A DNA stretch of 33,030 bases, from contig NZ_JAAKZG010000027.1 in assembly GCF_011045115.1 (NCBI RefSeq), forward strand, positions 1-33,030, in the 5' to 3' direction. Source of the stretch: Mesorhizobium zhangyense (GTDB lineage: Bacteria; Pseudomonadota; Alphaproteobacteria; Rhizobiales; Rhizobiaceae). Below the pieces are notes generated by a model. That model had not been told where the DNA came from. It made no database searches and worked only from the letters and a program-made list of their open reading frames with translations. This document shows positions 1-8,152 of the stretch, one piece after another (positions within the stretch are counted from its first letter, which is position 1; each line of letters begins with the position of its first letter). The position numbers and the translations under genes are program-made.

Positions 1-22
1 CTGATTTTTCATTGCAAATATC

Positions 23-77
23 GCGGACTGAAATCACGCTGAAGTTCGCCTGGCAAATGTCGGTCGCAAAAGTCCGC
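23..77. repeat. Inverted repeat upstream of the resolvase gene
   Basis: The 7-base arms GCGGACT (23-29) and AGTCCGC (71-77) are exact reverse complements 41 bases apart, just upstream of the resolvase start. Serine resolvases usually act at a res site next to their gene, so this may be part of one or an operator. The arms are short and the spacing long, so chance is possible. Confidence 0.3.
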
Positions 78-99
78 CTAAAGCGGTTACAGAATTGCC

Positions 100-654
100 A
101 TGGCCCGCATCGGATACGCTCGCGTCAGCACCATAGATCAGGACCTCGATATTCAGAACGAGCGTCTGAAGGCCGCAGGTTGTGAAATCATCCGATCAGA
201 AACCGGATCAGGATCGTCCCGGAAAGGACGGTCCGAGCTGGAGACCATCATGCAGTTTTTGCATACGGGCGACGAACTGGTGGTTCTACGGCTTGACCGG
301 CTCGGGCGATCCACACGCGACGTTCTCAATCTCGTTCATGAGCTTGACGAAAAGGGCGCGTCACTCCGCATTCTTGAGCCCGAAGTCACGACAGCCGGAA
401 GCATGGGTCGAATGGTTATCACCATTCTCGGCATGGTCGCCGATATGGAACTCAAGTTCATCAAAGACAGGCAACGAGCGGGCATCGACGCGGCAAAAGC
501 TGACGGCATCTACAAGGGCAGGAAAAAGAATGTCGATGACGCGGAAATCCGCAGACGGGTCGCGGCTGGCGCAACGAAAACCGCCGTTGCTCGTGAGCTG
601 AACATTTCCAGGATGACTGTCTACCGCGCCTTGGAAGGTCAAGGTTCGCAGTAA
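100..654 (+). CDS. Serine recombinase, resolvase/invertase family
   Basis: A 184-residue small serine recombinase, the usual length for Tn3-type resolvases and Hin/Pin invertases, which cut and rejoin DNA at short sites through a 5'-phosphoserine link. The N-terminus GYARVSTIDQDLDIQ carries the nucleophilic serine at residue 10. RLDRLGRSTRDVL (about 66-78) is the conserved arginine-rich catalytic segment, and IDAAKADGIYKGRKK marks the link to the C-terminal DNA-binding domain. That domain ends in a Hin-like helix-turn-helix, ATKTAVARELNISRMTVYRA. The frame is intact and no key residue is missing. It sits directly before a truncated DUF1612 gene on the same strand, so its insertion or a related rearrangement may have removed the front of that gene. 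No transposase partner lies in the window. It could be a transposon resolvase or a plasmid multimer-resolution protein. Confidence 0.93.
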   Translation: MARIGYARVSTIDQDLDIQNERLKAAGCEIIRSETGSGSSRKGRSELETIMQFLHTGDELVVLRLDRLGRSTRDVLNLVHELDEKGASLRILEPEVTTAGSMGRMVITILGMVADMELKFIKDRQRAGIDAAKADGIYKGRKKNVDDAEIRRRVAAGATKTAVARELNISRMTVYRALEGQGSQ

Positions 655-662
655 GCTTCAGC

Positions 663-1603
663 GTGATTGCACGTTCGCCATCTGTCTTTGAGTTGGCCAA
701 AATCGCAGCTTCGGGCCGACTGGGCCTTGAAGGCTTGCGCAGCCTGCGCGGCCGCGGTGACGTAGTCACCGGTCCTTTCGGTGACATAATCACGGTCACA
801 ACCACCGGCAGCGACGTTGTCAGCGATGTTGCCGCCGGCGACAGGACGCAACCGGGCGAAAACCCGCCGTCTGGTGAGGAGACAAAAAATCCGATTGGGA
901 GAGGGCAGGGGGATGAGGACAAAAATCCCCTGGCCGCGGAAATGGCGGCGATCGATGCGCTGCTGGCGCGCTCGGAGGCCGCACTCGCGGCAGCAAAATC
1001 GCCCATGCCCAAAACGGCCCCGGACAGAAATGCGCTGGTCTACGATCTCGACTGGGACGAGGACGCGCGGCTGCAGGAGTGGCGCGCGGTCTTGGGCGAG
1101 ACGAATAATTTGCCGCCGGTGTTGCGGGCGGCGCTCGCCCTCGACGCCTGGAATGTTCTGGAGGTCCTGCAGCATGCGCCCTGGCTCGGCCGGCTGTTTT
1201 GCGCCTCGATCCTGCGCCAGGCCGGCCTCACCACGGCGGCGCATCTGGCAGCGCTCAATCTTGGCCTAAAATCCATTCCCGTCGAGCGCCGCCGGCACCG
1301 CGACCGCGAAACCCGCTTGCTGGCGCTTCTCACCGGCATCACCGCGGCGGCCGAGGCCGGGCTGAAGGAGCACGATCGGCTGATGCTTGCCCGCCAGACA
1401 ATGACGCGCAAACTTTTAGGCCGGCGGGCGTCGTCGAAACTGCCGCAACTGATCGAACTCGTGCTCTCCCGGCCGCTCGTCACCGCCGGAACAGTCGCCA
1501 GGCGATCGGCGTGACGCCGCAGGGGGCGGTCCGGATCATCGAGGAGCTGAAGTTGCGCGAGATGACGGGGAGGGGGAGGTTTCGAGCCTGGGGGGTGATT
1601 TGA
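663..1603 (+). pseudogene. DUF1612/helix-turn-helix protein relic, truncated and frameshifted
   Basis: The translation contains DPLVYDLDWDEDARL-like text (here NALVYDLDWDEDARLQEW), PWLGRLFCASILRQ, GLKSIPVERRRHRDRETRL and RRASSKLPQLIELVLSRP. This is the pattern of the rhizobial DUF1612 (RHE_PE00001-type) proteins, which are of unknown function and end in a helix-turn-helix. The family is normally about 350-400 residues. Here the N-terminal 80 or so residues are missing, and the match starts just after the resolvase gene stops. A one-base deletion near 1498-1500 breaks the frame: the first frame stops at 1514, while the true C-terminus (QAIGVTPQGAVRIIEELKLR ... GRFRAWGVI) continues in another frame to a TGA at 1601-1603. 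Both defects mark it as a dead relic. Assignment to the family is from recall of its motifs. Confidence 0.8.
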
Positions 1604-1626
1604 GCAGAGTATTGTAATCCGAGAGG

Positions 1627-1648
1627 GGTTCAAATCCTGCCCCAACCA
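1627..1648 (+). other. Fragment like the 3' end of tRNA-fMet (possible att remnant)
   Basis: The sequence GGTTCAAATCCTGCC followed by CCAACCA resembles the T-arm and 3' end of bacterial initiator tRNA, which runs GGTTCAAATCCTGCC-CCCGC-AACCA. A few acceptor-stem bases are missing here. The 5' part of the T-stem and the rest of the tRNA are absent, so this is not a functional gene. Integrative elements that use tRNA genes leave such 3'-end copies at their boundaries. The rest of 1604-2152 holds a dispersed-repeat copy (1742-1890), a possible gene-end relic (1894-2020) and otherwise nothing I recognise. Confidence 0.45.
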
Positions 1649-1741
1649 CTTTCATCATAAAGCCGTTCCGATCTGACCATGGGCTGATTTGCGGACTTTC
1701 ATAAAAGGGAACTGTTTCGACGAAAAAGTTCGAATCACATG

Positions 1742-1890
1742 GGGCGCGCCAAATACCGACGGTTGCCCTCCGCAATACGCTAAATTCGCCGAGCGTACAT
1801 CCTTGCATCTTCCAGAAGATGGCCCCGCGCAGAAAAGCGTAGAAACGGCGGCGTTCGGCGGTGAAATAGTTCGAATCGCGTCCGGTCGAC
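1742..1890 (-). repeat. Dispersed decayed repeat, copy A
   Basis: On the minus strand this segment is clearly similar to 12852-13002. Both encode the string FTAERRRFYAF near one end and a GIWRA string near the other (here TVGIWRAP; in the other copy IDGIWRAAP). The similarity shows that it descends from coding DNA whose frame has been lost. Copy A lacks the terminal part that copies B, C and D share. I do not recognise the protein family. Nearby sequence is junk-like, with no ORF of its own. Confidence 0.6.
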
Positions 1891-1893
1891 TGC

Positions 1894-2020
1894 TTATCGC
1901 TCGCCCCAAGGCACAGGGTCGAGCAGCCAGTCCACATCTGAATCGCTGTTGAGATAGCACTTCGGCGGGCGGTAGGCCTTCCGTTTGATGAGGCGCACTA
2001 CCGACGCGCCGCCCAGTAGC
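1894..2020 (-). pseudogene. Possible C-terminal relic of an unknown protein
   Basis: One minus-strand frame, ending at a TAA complementary to 1894-1896, reads VVRLIKRKAYRPPKCYLNS and then DSDVDWLLDPVPWGER before the stop. The balanced composition and proline/tryptophan pattern look like a genuine protein C-terminus rather than a shadow. There is no start or upstream domain, and a run of nine G bases (2024-2032) lies at its upstream edge. I do not recognise the family. Confidence 0.3.
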
Positions 2021-2152
2021 GTTGGGGGGGGGCAGGTCACGCATTCTCACATTAACTGCCGTGTCTCGAATCGAGTGTCGAGGTATCCTATTGAAATAGT
2101 TACAGATATAATCTCATGATTAAATGCAAAACGGCATGAATATAAGATTTAA

Positions 2153-2845
2153 TTATTCAGTCTTGAGAAGCGCTCTTATCTCACTTGCAACAACTTGATT
2201 GCTTGAAAGGACAGGTATTTTGATTTCTGCCTGCAGGTGGGGGATGATAAATGCCGTGCGTAGAGCGGTGCAAGAGATGAACAAACCATCTATATCACTA
2301 CCCTCAGAGAGGATTCTGCAAGAATTAATATAGTCTAAAATTGTTGGCTGCTGGTATCTATCGCTATGGTCTAACTCAAATCGTTGATCTCTCAGCACCT
2401 GAAAACCTGATTGGGAAAGAAAATCACGAACGGCTCCATGTAATTTTATAGAGTACGGCGAAATTAGTCCTATTCTCTCTATTCCAGCTCTCCTCAATGC
2501 CGAAACACACGCCGACGCTGGATCGATTACAGGAACATTGGGCCGAATTTTGCTTATTATCGCTCTCACAGTTTCGGTGCCTAAAGCCATGGCCGCGGAT
2601 GTGCACCCAAAGACAATCGCGTCCATTTCGCTTGTCGGCAATAAGCCCTTCACTGCAAGTTCAATGCTGGTACTCATGTCCCTGTATGGATCGTCAGGGC
2701 TTCGCGTTTCTCGTACCATTCGGTTCGTTGAGATTTCGATGTTTTCTCCTACGAGATGATTCCGCAAGTCGGTTTCGATCGTAGGGTCAATGTCGAGAGC
2801 AAGAAGGCCCACGATCGACTGGTGAGTGAAGTTTATAGGTCGCAT
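2153..2845 (-). CDS. Asp/Glu/hydantoin racemase superfamily protein (maleate isomerase/arylmalonate decarboxylase-like)
   Basis: A 230-residue cytosolic protein. Two cysteine motifs half the protein apart, AIVFGCTSAA (Cys81) and LFISCTALRT (Cys192), are the paired catalytic cysteines of this superfamily. Members racemise Asp, Glu or 5-substituted hydantoins, or isomerise maleate, by two-base chemistry at a carbon next to a carbonyl. GLISPYS at about 126-132 fits the second Rossmann-like half seen in maleate isomerases and AMDase. It lies downstream of the M24 hydrolase gene on the same strand, 94 bases away, at the end of the transporter operon, so a role in that catabolic pathway is likely. 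The DNA is visibly richer in A+T than its neighbours, which suggests separate acquisition. The substrate is not predictable from sequence; the context favours a hydantoin or amino-acid-like compound. Confidence 0.8.
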   Translation of the reverse strand: MRPINFTHQSIVGLLALDIDPTIETDLRNHLVGENIEISTNRMVRETRSPDDPYRDMSTSIELAVKGLLPTSEMDAIVFGCTSAAMALGTETVRAIISKIRPNVPVIDPASACVSALRRAGIERIGLISPYSIKLHGAVRDFLSQSGFQVLRDQRFELDHSDRYQQPTILDYINSCRILSEGSDIDGLFISCTALRTAFIIPHLQAEIKIPVLSSNQVVASEIRALLKTE

Positions 2846-2939
2846 AGTGCATTCTCTTCGACTGCATTCTCAATGGTGTTCATAGCGTTCGGCCATTGGC
2901 TGACGGTAAAGCTTGCTTGCCCTAGCGCTGTTGGATTGG

Positions 2940-4106
2940 TTAGTTGAGGATGAGTTCAGCCGGCGCGCTTGTAAGCTTCTCGACGCCGTTTTTCAGAACT
3001 CGTGCGGTCTCTCCTGACGAAACACGCAAACCGCTTTCGGTATCAGTCAAGGAGGGATGGATGAAGATGGTCATGTTCTCTTCAATCACCTCTTCCGAGC
3101 CGGATATAACCATGGGTGCAGCAACCCAGGTCGGCGGATAGCAAATTCCCATCTGGTATCCGTAAGATTTCCGCAAATAAGCATCGAGACCGTACTTGCG
3201 GTAGGTGTCGCTTATGGCAGTGTGGATCGCACCGACGGTGTTGCCCGGCCTCATCTGAGCCATCCCGGCTTCGCGGGCTTCTTCCACCTTCTTCAAAAGG
3301 TCTGACAGACGTTGCTTTGGAACGTCTCCTGTCAGGACATGGAAATAGACGGCCGTATGATAATGGCGGTAGCCGCAGCCGATCTCGAACATAAATTGGT
3401 CGGTATCGGCAACGTAGTTCCGCCCAGAGGTGTAGCGCCCGAGCTTTGACGCTGGACCGCAGCCAATGGGATATCTCAGCGCGCAAGGGTCTCCATCGTT
3501 TTCATAGATCGCCTGAGCCAGCGCACTGAAAATCTTGCCCTCGAAGACGCCTGCCCTGGTCTCGCGGATTGCGGCGTCCGTCATCAGATGCACGATATTG
3601 GCGGACTGGCGCATCTTCTCGATCTCGGCCTCTGACTTCACCAGCCGCCAACGGTCGATCATCGCCGAAGCATCATCGAATGTGCAGAAGTCGGTCAGCG
3701 ATGATACAATCTCGACATAGAGATCGGCTCGATGTCCCATGGTGTTGTACTGGATGCCGACGCGCTTGCCTGCCAAACCTCGGTCGCTCAGCAACGTCTT
3801 GATCGCGGCACCCCGGCTGGAACCCGCCAACTCGTCGAAGGTGCGGTGATCCCCAATGATCGAACTGTAGAGAACGTTGTTGTAGTCCGCCTGTCGGCCG
3901 AGGTAGGTAACCCCGCCATCTGCGGTCACCAGCATCGTATGGAAGACGTAGTATCCATCTGTGTCGAGGCCGGTCAGCCAATACATGTCCTCGCTCTTGA
4001 AGAGGAGAACGGCGTCGTATCTGCTTTTCCGGATGGCCTGTTTCGCCTTATCAAGACGAGCGGCATATTCGGCACGGGAAAAGTGAAGCCGAGGAAGGTC
4101 GGTCAT
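2940..4106 (-). CDS. M24-family hydrolase, ectoine hydrolase DoeA/creatinase-like
   Basis: A 388-residue protein with the creatinase N-terminal domain (about 1-150) and the M24 pita-bread domain (about 155-380). The C-terminal half carries SYGYQMGICYPPTWV and EVIEENMTIFIHP, close in pattern to DoeA (EutD), which opens the ectoine ring, and more distantly to creatinase. In metal-dependent M24 aminopeptidases the first ligand pair is DxG...D. Here the stretch is FEIGCGYRHYHTAV, with Glu241 and Ala252 in those positions, so this is probably a metal-independent amidinohydrolase or ring hydrolase, not a proline peptidase. I chose the ATG at 4106 because GGAG lies 8 bases before it; a GTG nine bases upstream is also in frame. 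It follows the ABC transporter genes (gap 38 bases), and the enzyme probably acts on the imported compound. No ectoine-specific partners (eutB/eutC/doeB-type) are present, so ectoine itself is not supported. Confidence 0.85.
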   Translation of the reverse strand: MTDLPRLHFSRAEYAARLDKAKQAIRKSRYDAVLLFKSEDMYWLTGLDTDGYYVFHTMLVTADGGVTYLGRQADYNNVLYSSIIGDHRTFDELAGSSRGAAIKTLLSDRGLAGKRVGIQYNTMGHRADLYVEIVSSLTDFCTFDDASAMIDRWRLVKSEAEIEKMRQSANIVHLMTDAAIRETRAGVFEGKIFSALAQAIYENDGDPCALRYPIGCGPASKLGRYTSGRNYVADTDQFMFEIGCGYRHYHTAVYFHVLTGDVPKQRLSDLLKKVEEAREAGMAQMRPGNTVGAIHTAISDTYRKYGLDAYLRKSYGYQMGICYPPTWVAAPMVISGSEEVIEENMTIFIHPSLTDTESGLRVSSGETARVLKNGVEKLTSAPAELILN

Positions 4107-4144
4107 GAAATTCACTCCGGTTCTGGTAGAGCAGCCAACGGCGG

Positions 4145-4888
4145 CTACAGGATTTTTGACAGGAAGCTCCGAAGCCTCTCGTCTTCGACATGCTCGAAGA
4201 ACTGGCTTGGGGAAGCATCCACCAGGAGCTGACCGTCGGCCATGAACACGATCCGGTCCGCCACTTCGCGGGCAAAGCCCATCTCGTGCGTGACGACGAT
4301 CATGGTGATGCCGGAACTTGCGAGTTCCTTCATGACGTTCAGCACTTCGTTGACGTTTTCAGGGTCCAGTGCCGACGTAGGTTCGTCGAACAGCAGTATC
4401 TGAGGCTCCATGGCCAGAGCACGGGCAATGGCCACACGCTGCTGCTGCCCTCCTGACAACTGGCTTGGATATTTTGAGGACTGCTCGGAAATTCCAACCC
4501 GCTTCAGCAGTTCCCGGGCCTTGTTTTCGGCCCCGGAACGGTTCATGCGACCGGTTCTCCGTGGGCTGAGCGTCAGATTCTCCAAGACTGTCAGGTGCGG
4601 GAAAAGATTAAAGTTCTGGAACACCATGCCGACGTTGCGGCGAACCGAAAGCAATTCCTTCGGAGCGCCGGGCAGCGTGGTTTCGCCGACCTCGATCTGT
4701 CCGCCGTCGATATCCTCCAGTCCGTTGATGAGACGAAGGAACGTGGATTTTCCGCTGCCGGAAGGTCCGACTATGCAGACCACTTCGCCAGCGTTGACTT
4801 TGAGATCGACGTTTTTCAGGACATGTGCCGTGTTGAAGCTCTTGTTGATGCCGCGTGCATCAACAATCGGTTTGCCAATAGGTGACAT
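4145..4888 (-). CDS. Polar amino acid ABC transporter, ATP-binding protein
   Basis: A 247-residue ATPase of the GlnQ/HisP (PAAT) class that drives uptake across the inner membrane. Walker A GPSGSGKST is at 41-49, the Q-loop MVFQNFNLFPHLT at about 88-100, the signature LSGGQQQRVAIARAL from 144, Walker B ILLFDEPTSALD at 164-175, and the switch histidine in VVTHEMGF. All catalytic residues are present. The ATG at 4888 begins MSPIGKPIVDA, the usual position relative to the first strand. A longer frame upstream only overlaps the permease gene. The start lies 5 bases after the stop of the upstream permease, so the genes are co-transcribed. Confidence 0.95.
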   Translation of the reverse strand: MSPIGKPIVDARGINKSFNTAHVLKNVDLKVNAGEVVCIVGPSGSGKSTFLRLINGLEDIDGGQIEVGETTLPGAPKELLSVRRNVGMVFQNFNLFPHLTVLENLTLSPRRTGRMNRSGAENKARELLKRVGISEQSSKYPSQLSGGQQQRVAIARALAMEPQILLFDEPTSALDPENVNEVLNVMKELASSGITMIVVTHEMGFAREVADRIVFMADGQLLVDASPSQFFEHVEDERLRSFLSKIL

Positions 4889-4893
4889 GAATT

Positions 4894-5556
4894 CTATCCA
4901 ATCTGCTGGCGCATGTGCGCCTCTATGAATCGCGAGGCCATGCTGAACGGGAAGATCAGGATGAAGTAGAGGACAGCGACCGCCGTGAAGAATTCGAAAT
5001 AGCGAAAGCTTAGCGATCCCAGCGTCTGTGCCTGATAGATCAGCTCCGTGACGCCGATAGCCGATACGAGGCCCGACATCTTTACCAACTGAGTGACGAG
5101 CAGAGCCGACGAAGGCAGCATAGCGCGTACGGCCTGAGGAATGATCACGTCGATCCAGACCCAGAATTCCGACAATCCGACGGCGCGAGCAGCCTCCCAC
5201 TGTCCACGGCTTACCGACTGAATTCCTGCCCTAGCGATCTCGGCAAAGTAGGCACCGGCCACCAGTGACATTGAAATTACGCCAGTCTGCCAAGCACTCG
5301 GGGCTGCCGTGAAAATGAACGGGCCGCAGAAGTAAATCCAGAAGACAAGAACCGTTTCTGGCAAGGCTCGGAAGGTGTTGATATAGAAGGTAGAAAGCCA
5401 GTAGAGCGGACCGGTTCGCATAAGTTTGCCGCAGCAGGCGAGGGCGCCAACGATGTAGCCCGACACGAGCGCCAGGCCGACCAAGGCTATGGTCGTCCAG
5501 AGGCCGCCGAGGATTTCGTAACGATACTGGTAGAGAATGCTCCAGTCGGAATTCAT
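4894..5556 (-). CDS. Polar amino acid ABC transporter permease 2
   Basis: A 220-residue inner-membrane permease of the HisM/GlnP type with several hydrophobic helices. The early segment YEILGGLWTTIALVGLALVS is the typical first transmembrane segment. The family's YINTFRALPETVLVFW stretch (usually ...RGTPLLVQ...) and the EAA loop QWEAARAVGLSEFWVWIDVIIP, which contacts the ATPase, are clear. The ATG at 5556 gives MNSDWSILYQYRYEI, matching the usual PAAT permease start, and overlaps the stop of the preceding permease by four bases (ATGA). It forms the membrane heterodimer with the product of 5553-6371. Confidence 0.93.
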   Translation of the reverse strand: MNSDWSILYQYRYEILGGLWTTIALVGLALVSGYIVGALACCGKLMRTGPLYWLSTFYINTFRALPETVLVFWIYFCGPFIFTAAPSAWQTGVISMSLVAGAYFAEIARAGIQSVSRGQWEAARAVGLSEFWVWIDVIIPQAVRAMLPSSALLVTQLVKMSGLVSAIGVTELIYQAQTLGSLSFRYFEFFTAVAVLYFILIFPFSMASRFIEAHMRQQIG

Positions 5557-6371
5557 CGGCGTGCCCTCTGATCCGATCCAAGTATATCCTCCAGCTTGTA
5601 TGCTAGACTGCCAAATGAGTAACCCAGGGCCCAGTAGACCAGACCGACGAACGTCATCACCTCGATGGGCTTGTGGGTATAGGTCGCAATATTCTTTGTC
5701 TGGGTCATCAGTTCGCCCACAGACAGAAGGGATAGTATGGCGCTCGCCTTGAAGAAACCGACCGCGATGGTGGCCAGCGGAGGAATGACGATCCTCAGGG
5801 CTTGCGGAAGGATGATATCCACCCACTTCGACCAAGTAGGCAAGCCGAGCGCCTCAGCAGCCTCATATTGCCCTTTCGGAACTGCAAGTATGCCCGTGCG
5901 GGCGATATCGGTGAGGTAAGCAGCGGACTGCATCGTCATCGCGATCAGGCCACTCTGCAGTGCTGTTGTGTTTACCCCGGTGACCACTGGCATGGCGAAA
6001 TGTACCCAGAACAGCTGAACGATCAGCGGGGTGTTCCGCCAAATCTCGACATACGCTGTGACGACCATCCTGACAGGTCGCGGCCCCTGAATGATCAGAA
6101 CCGCCAGGACGATCCCCACGATCAGCCCGATAACGATCGCAGTCGATGTGATCCCCAACGTCGTGCCAATCGCCCACAGAAACGTGTAGCGATACTGGTA
6201 GACGACCGTGAAATCCAAGGCAGCAATTGCCTTGAAATTCACGAAGTTGAGGACCGTCGCGATGACCGCCAACGCGATGACGGTCGAAATGATGTAGGAC
6301 CACGGGAGGCTTTGCCTGAGAGCTTTTTTCGATGCCAGCAAGCTTCCTCCGGAAACTGCTTGATAGCTCAT
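5553..6371 (-). CDS. Polar amino acid ABC transporter permease 1
   Basis: A 272-residue permease with an N-terminal extension of about 40 residues, including a hydrophobic helix (WSYIISTVIALAVIATVLNF). The PAAT core follows: YRYTFLWAIGTTLGITSTA, the VEIWRNTPLIVQLFW motif and the EAA loop GQYEAAEALGLPTWSKW. The ATG at 6371 overlaps the stop of the binding-protein gene by four bases (ATGA), a sign of translational coupling, and its own stop overlaps the next permease the same way. Extension upstream of 6371 would only read into the binding-protein gene. Confidence 0.93.
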   Translation of the reverse strand: MSYQAVSGGSLLASKKALRQSLPWSYIISTVIALAVIATVLNFVNFKAIAALDFTVVYQYRYTFLWAIGTTLGITSTAIVIGLIVGIVLAVLIIQGPRPVRMVVTAYVEIWRNTPLIVQLFWVHFAMPVVTGVNTTALQSGLIAMTMQSAAYLTDIARTGILAVPKGQYEAAEALGLPTWSKWVDIILPQALRIVIPPLATIAVGFFKASAILSLLSVGELMTQTKNIATYTHKPIEVMTFVGLVYWALGYSFGSLAYKLEDILGSDQRARR

Positions 6372-7183
6372 TTCTTGATCTCGTTGATTTCCAGCGCACC
6401 GAGCCACTTCTTGTTCAGCGCAGGCAGAACACCGTTTTGCTCCAGGCGGGAAAGCGCAACGTTCAGGTACTGCTGGAAGTGATATTCTCCCTTCGGCACC
6501 ATGAATGCGAAAGGCGTCGGCAGGATAGGATCTTTCGTCAGTAGCTTGTAGCTGAGCTGTGGATTGTTCTTGATGAACGCAATGTTCCCTGCGCGGGTGG
6601 TCACCGCAGCAGTGACCCTTTTCGCAGATACTTCCAGGAGCGATGCATTAGACGTATCTCCAAGGAGAGCCTTCAATTCGGCCTTCTTGAAAGTATCCCT
6701 CGACCACCGATCCTCAGCCGTTCCAGCGACGAAAGCGATAGTATTTCCCGGCCGATCCAGGTCATCGAGCGTGTTGATAGGAGAATCTGACGCCACGAAA
6801 ACTGCGCTGGAATCGTATGAAAATGGTTGCGTAAAAAGCACCTGCTCTGCACGAGCAGGAAGAACAAAACTAGGCGCGAAAGAAACATCACATTTTCCTG
6901 TTGTTATGCTTTGCATAATTACGGGCCAAGGTGTGTCGGCAATTTCAATTTTTACATTCAACAGCTTCGCAATCTCGGCTCCGATGTCGAGATCCAGTCC
7001 CTCCCACTCGTTGGTAGCGGGGTTTTTGACCGCGTAAGGGAAATAATTCGCCATGCATACGGTCATCACCCCCTTAGCCTTGATCTTCGCGAGCATATCG
7101 TCTGCTGCTCGGGCGACGGATGTCGTCATGCCAAAGGCGGCGGTCATTAATCCGATAACCAGCAGTTTCTTGGTGAGCATCAT
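6368..7183 (-). CDS. Amino acid ABC transporter substrate-binding protein
   Basis: A 271-residue periplasmic binding protein (SBP_bac_3 family). It has a clear signal peptide (MMLTKKLLVIGLMTAAFGM, with a cleavage region near SVARAADD) and then the type II fold: GVMTVCMANYFPYAV, the GLDLDIGAEIAKLL ligand loop, and ITTGKCDVSFAPSFVLPARA in place of the usual ...R(A/T)E segment. It captures the substrate for the two permeases and the ATPase encoded downstream. As first gene it sets the operon order: binding protein, permease, permease, ATPase, M24 hydrolase, racemase-like protein. The ligand is not readable from sequence. Family members bind amino acids, opines, ectoine and related compounds. Confidence 0.93.
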   Translation of the reverse strand: MMLTKKLLVIGLMTAAFGMTTSVARAADDMLAKIKAKGVMTVCMANYFPYAVKNPATNEWEGLDLDIGAEIAKLLNVKIEIADTPWPVIMQSITTGKCDVSFAPSFVLPARAEQVLFTQPFSYDSSAVFVASDSPINTLDDLDRPGNTIAFVAGTAEDRWSRDTFKKAELKALLGDTSNASLLEVSAKRVTAAVTTRAGNIAFIKNNPQLSYKLLTKDPILPTPFAFMVPKGEYHFQQYLNVALSRLEQNGVLPALNKKWLGALEINEIKK

Positions 7184-7220
7184 TTCGTTCCCCTGTTATC
7201 GCCATTCGAGGCTTTGTTTA

Positions 7221-7252
7221 TGCACTGTGTATTTTTGATCTATACGACACCT
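7221..7252. promoter_or_regulatory. Candidate regulator-binding region upstream of the transporter operon
   Basis: The 207-base gap between the binding-protein gene (starts at 7183, minus) and the phosphoesterase gene must hold the transporter operon's promoter. It contains CACTGTGTAT at 7223-7232, then ATACGACAC at 7242-7250, giving a loose dyad (GTGT...ACAC). The 9-mer ACTGTGTAT recurs at 10281-10289 in front of the GntR and amidohydrolase genes. Shared binding by the GntR protein is inferred. Confidence 0.4.
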
Positions 7253-7391
7253 CATTTCGTCGCAAGTAAAAATTCCGAATGCGACAAATAATTCCGACAG
7301 TTAGGACGCAACAATACAAGAAAAACGCGATATAGACTGCGCGTCGAAATATCGATGCACATCGGAATTCCGCTATACTTACATGGACGAG

Positions 7392-8138
7392 TTACGCTGC
7401 AGCGTACCCAGTCTTAATCGCCGTTGCCCAATCCGAGCGCCCAAGACTCTCCGCATCTTGGGCCGCCGATTTCCAGTCGTAGTCCACCAGATGGAACTCG
7501 ACGGACCAGCGTCCCTCCCGTTTGTTGATAATCGCATATCGGGCGTGGATCGAACCGGCATCCATCCTGTGGAAATTGGCTGGATTGCGATCAGCCCAAG
7601 CAGGCAGGCCAACGCTTCCAGGATTGACAATCAGTTGGCCGTTATCGAGTTGCGTCGAACGTTGGATATGCGTGTGGCCGCACAGCATGAGCGTCACATC
7701 GGGATCAATATCAGCCGCCAAAGCAGCCACCTCATCTTTCCGACGGGCAACCGGTCGACCATCGACGATATCCTCCAGGAAATACTCAAGGTCCGACCGA
7801 GGAGAGCCGTGAAGGAGAAGAACGTCTTCAATGCGTCTCGATGCGGGTTTCTCCTTGAACGACGCCACTCGTTCTCTGCCGAGACATTTGAGAGCGTAAG
7901 CATCGCTTGTGTTGAGATCGGAATCAGCCAGCGTCAGGAGCTGACGCTCATGATTTCCGGCGATTGATACCGGCTTCAGAGCAGCAATACGGTCGAAGGT
8001 TTCGAGCGGTCGTAAAGGTCCTGAAACCGTGTCCCCTAGATCGAAGAACAAATCGCAGCCTCGCGCCCGGGCATGCGTTTCGACAGCCTCCAAAGCGATA
8101 GCGTTGCCATGTATGTCGGACAGAACTGCAATGCGCAT
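7392..8138 (-). CDS. Metallophosphoesterase (YfcE/calcineurin-like fold)
   Basis: A 248-residue cytosolic phosphoesterase with all dinuclear-metal motifs: SDIHGN (Asp8, His10), the GD motif in FDLGDTVSG (Asp36), GNHE (Asn62, His63), HGSP (His110) and GHTH (His155, His157). The family hydrolyses phosphodiesters or phosphomonoesters; many single-domain bacterial members have no known substrate. It is the last gene of the minus-strand run GntR, small protein, CobW-like GTPase, phosphoesterase, 14 bases after the GTPase gene. Its metal need and the CobW neighbour suggest, but do not prove, a metal-related link. Confidence 0.9.
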   Translation of the reverse strand: MRIAVLSDIHGNAIALEAVETHARARGCDLFFDLGDTVSGPLRPLETFDRIAALKPVSIAGNHERQLLTLADSDLNTSDAYALKCLGRERVASFKEKPASRRIEDVLLLHGSPRSDLEYFLEDIVDGRPVARRKDEVAALAADIDPDVTLMLCGHTHIQRSTQLDNGQLIVNPGSVGLPAWADRNPANFHRMDAGSIHARYAIINKREGRWSVEFHLVDYDWKSAAQDAESLGRSDWATAIKTGYAAA

Positions 8139-8152
8139 GTTTGAACTCCGCT

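Noticed and set aside
2024-2032. Run of nine G as a phase-variable tract
   Set aside because: It lies in relic DNA with no intact gene to switch.
2940-4106. Calling the M24 protein an ectoine hydrolase gene (doeA/eutD) outright
   Set aside because: Motifs are DoeA-like but none of the other ectoine-utilisation genes are present, so only similarity is claimed.
4145-5200. Longer start for the ABC ATPase
   Set aside because: The extra 104 residues overlap the permease gene in another frame; the family start is at 4888.
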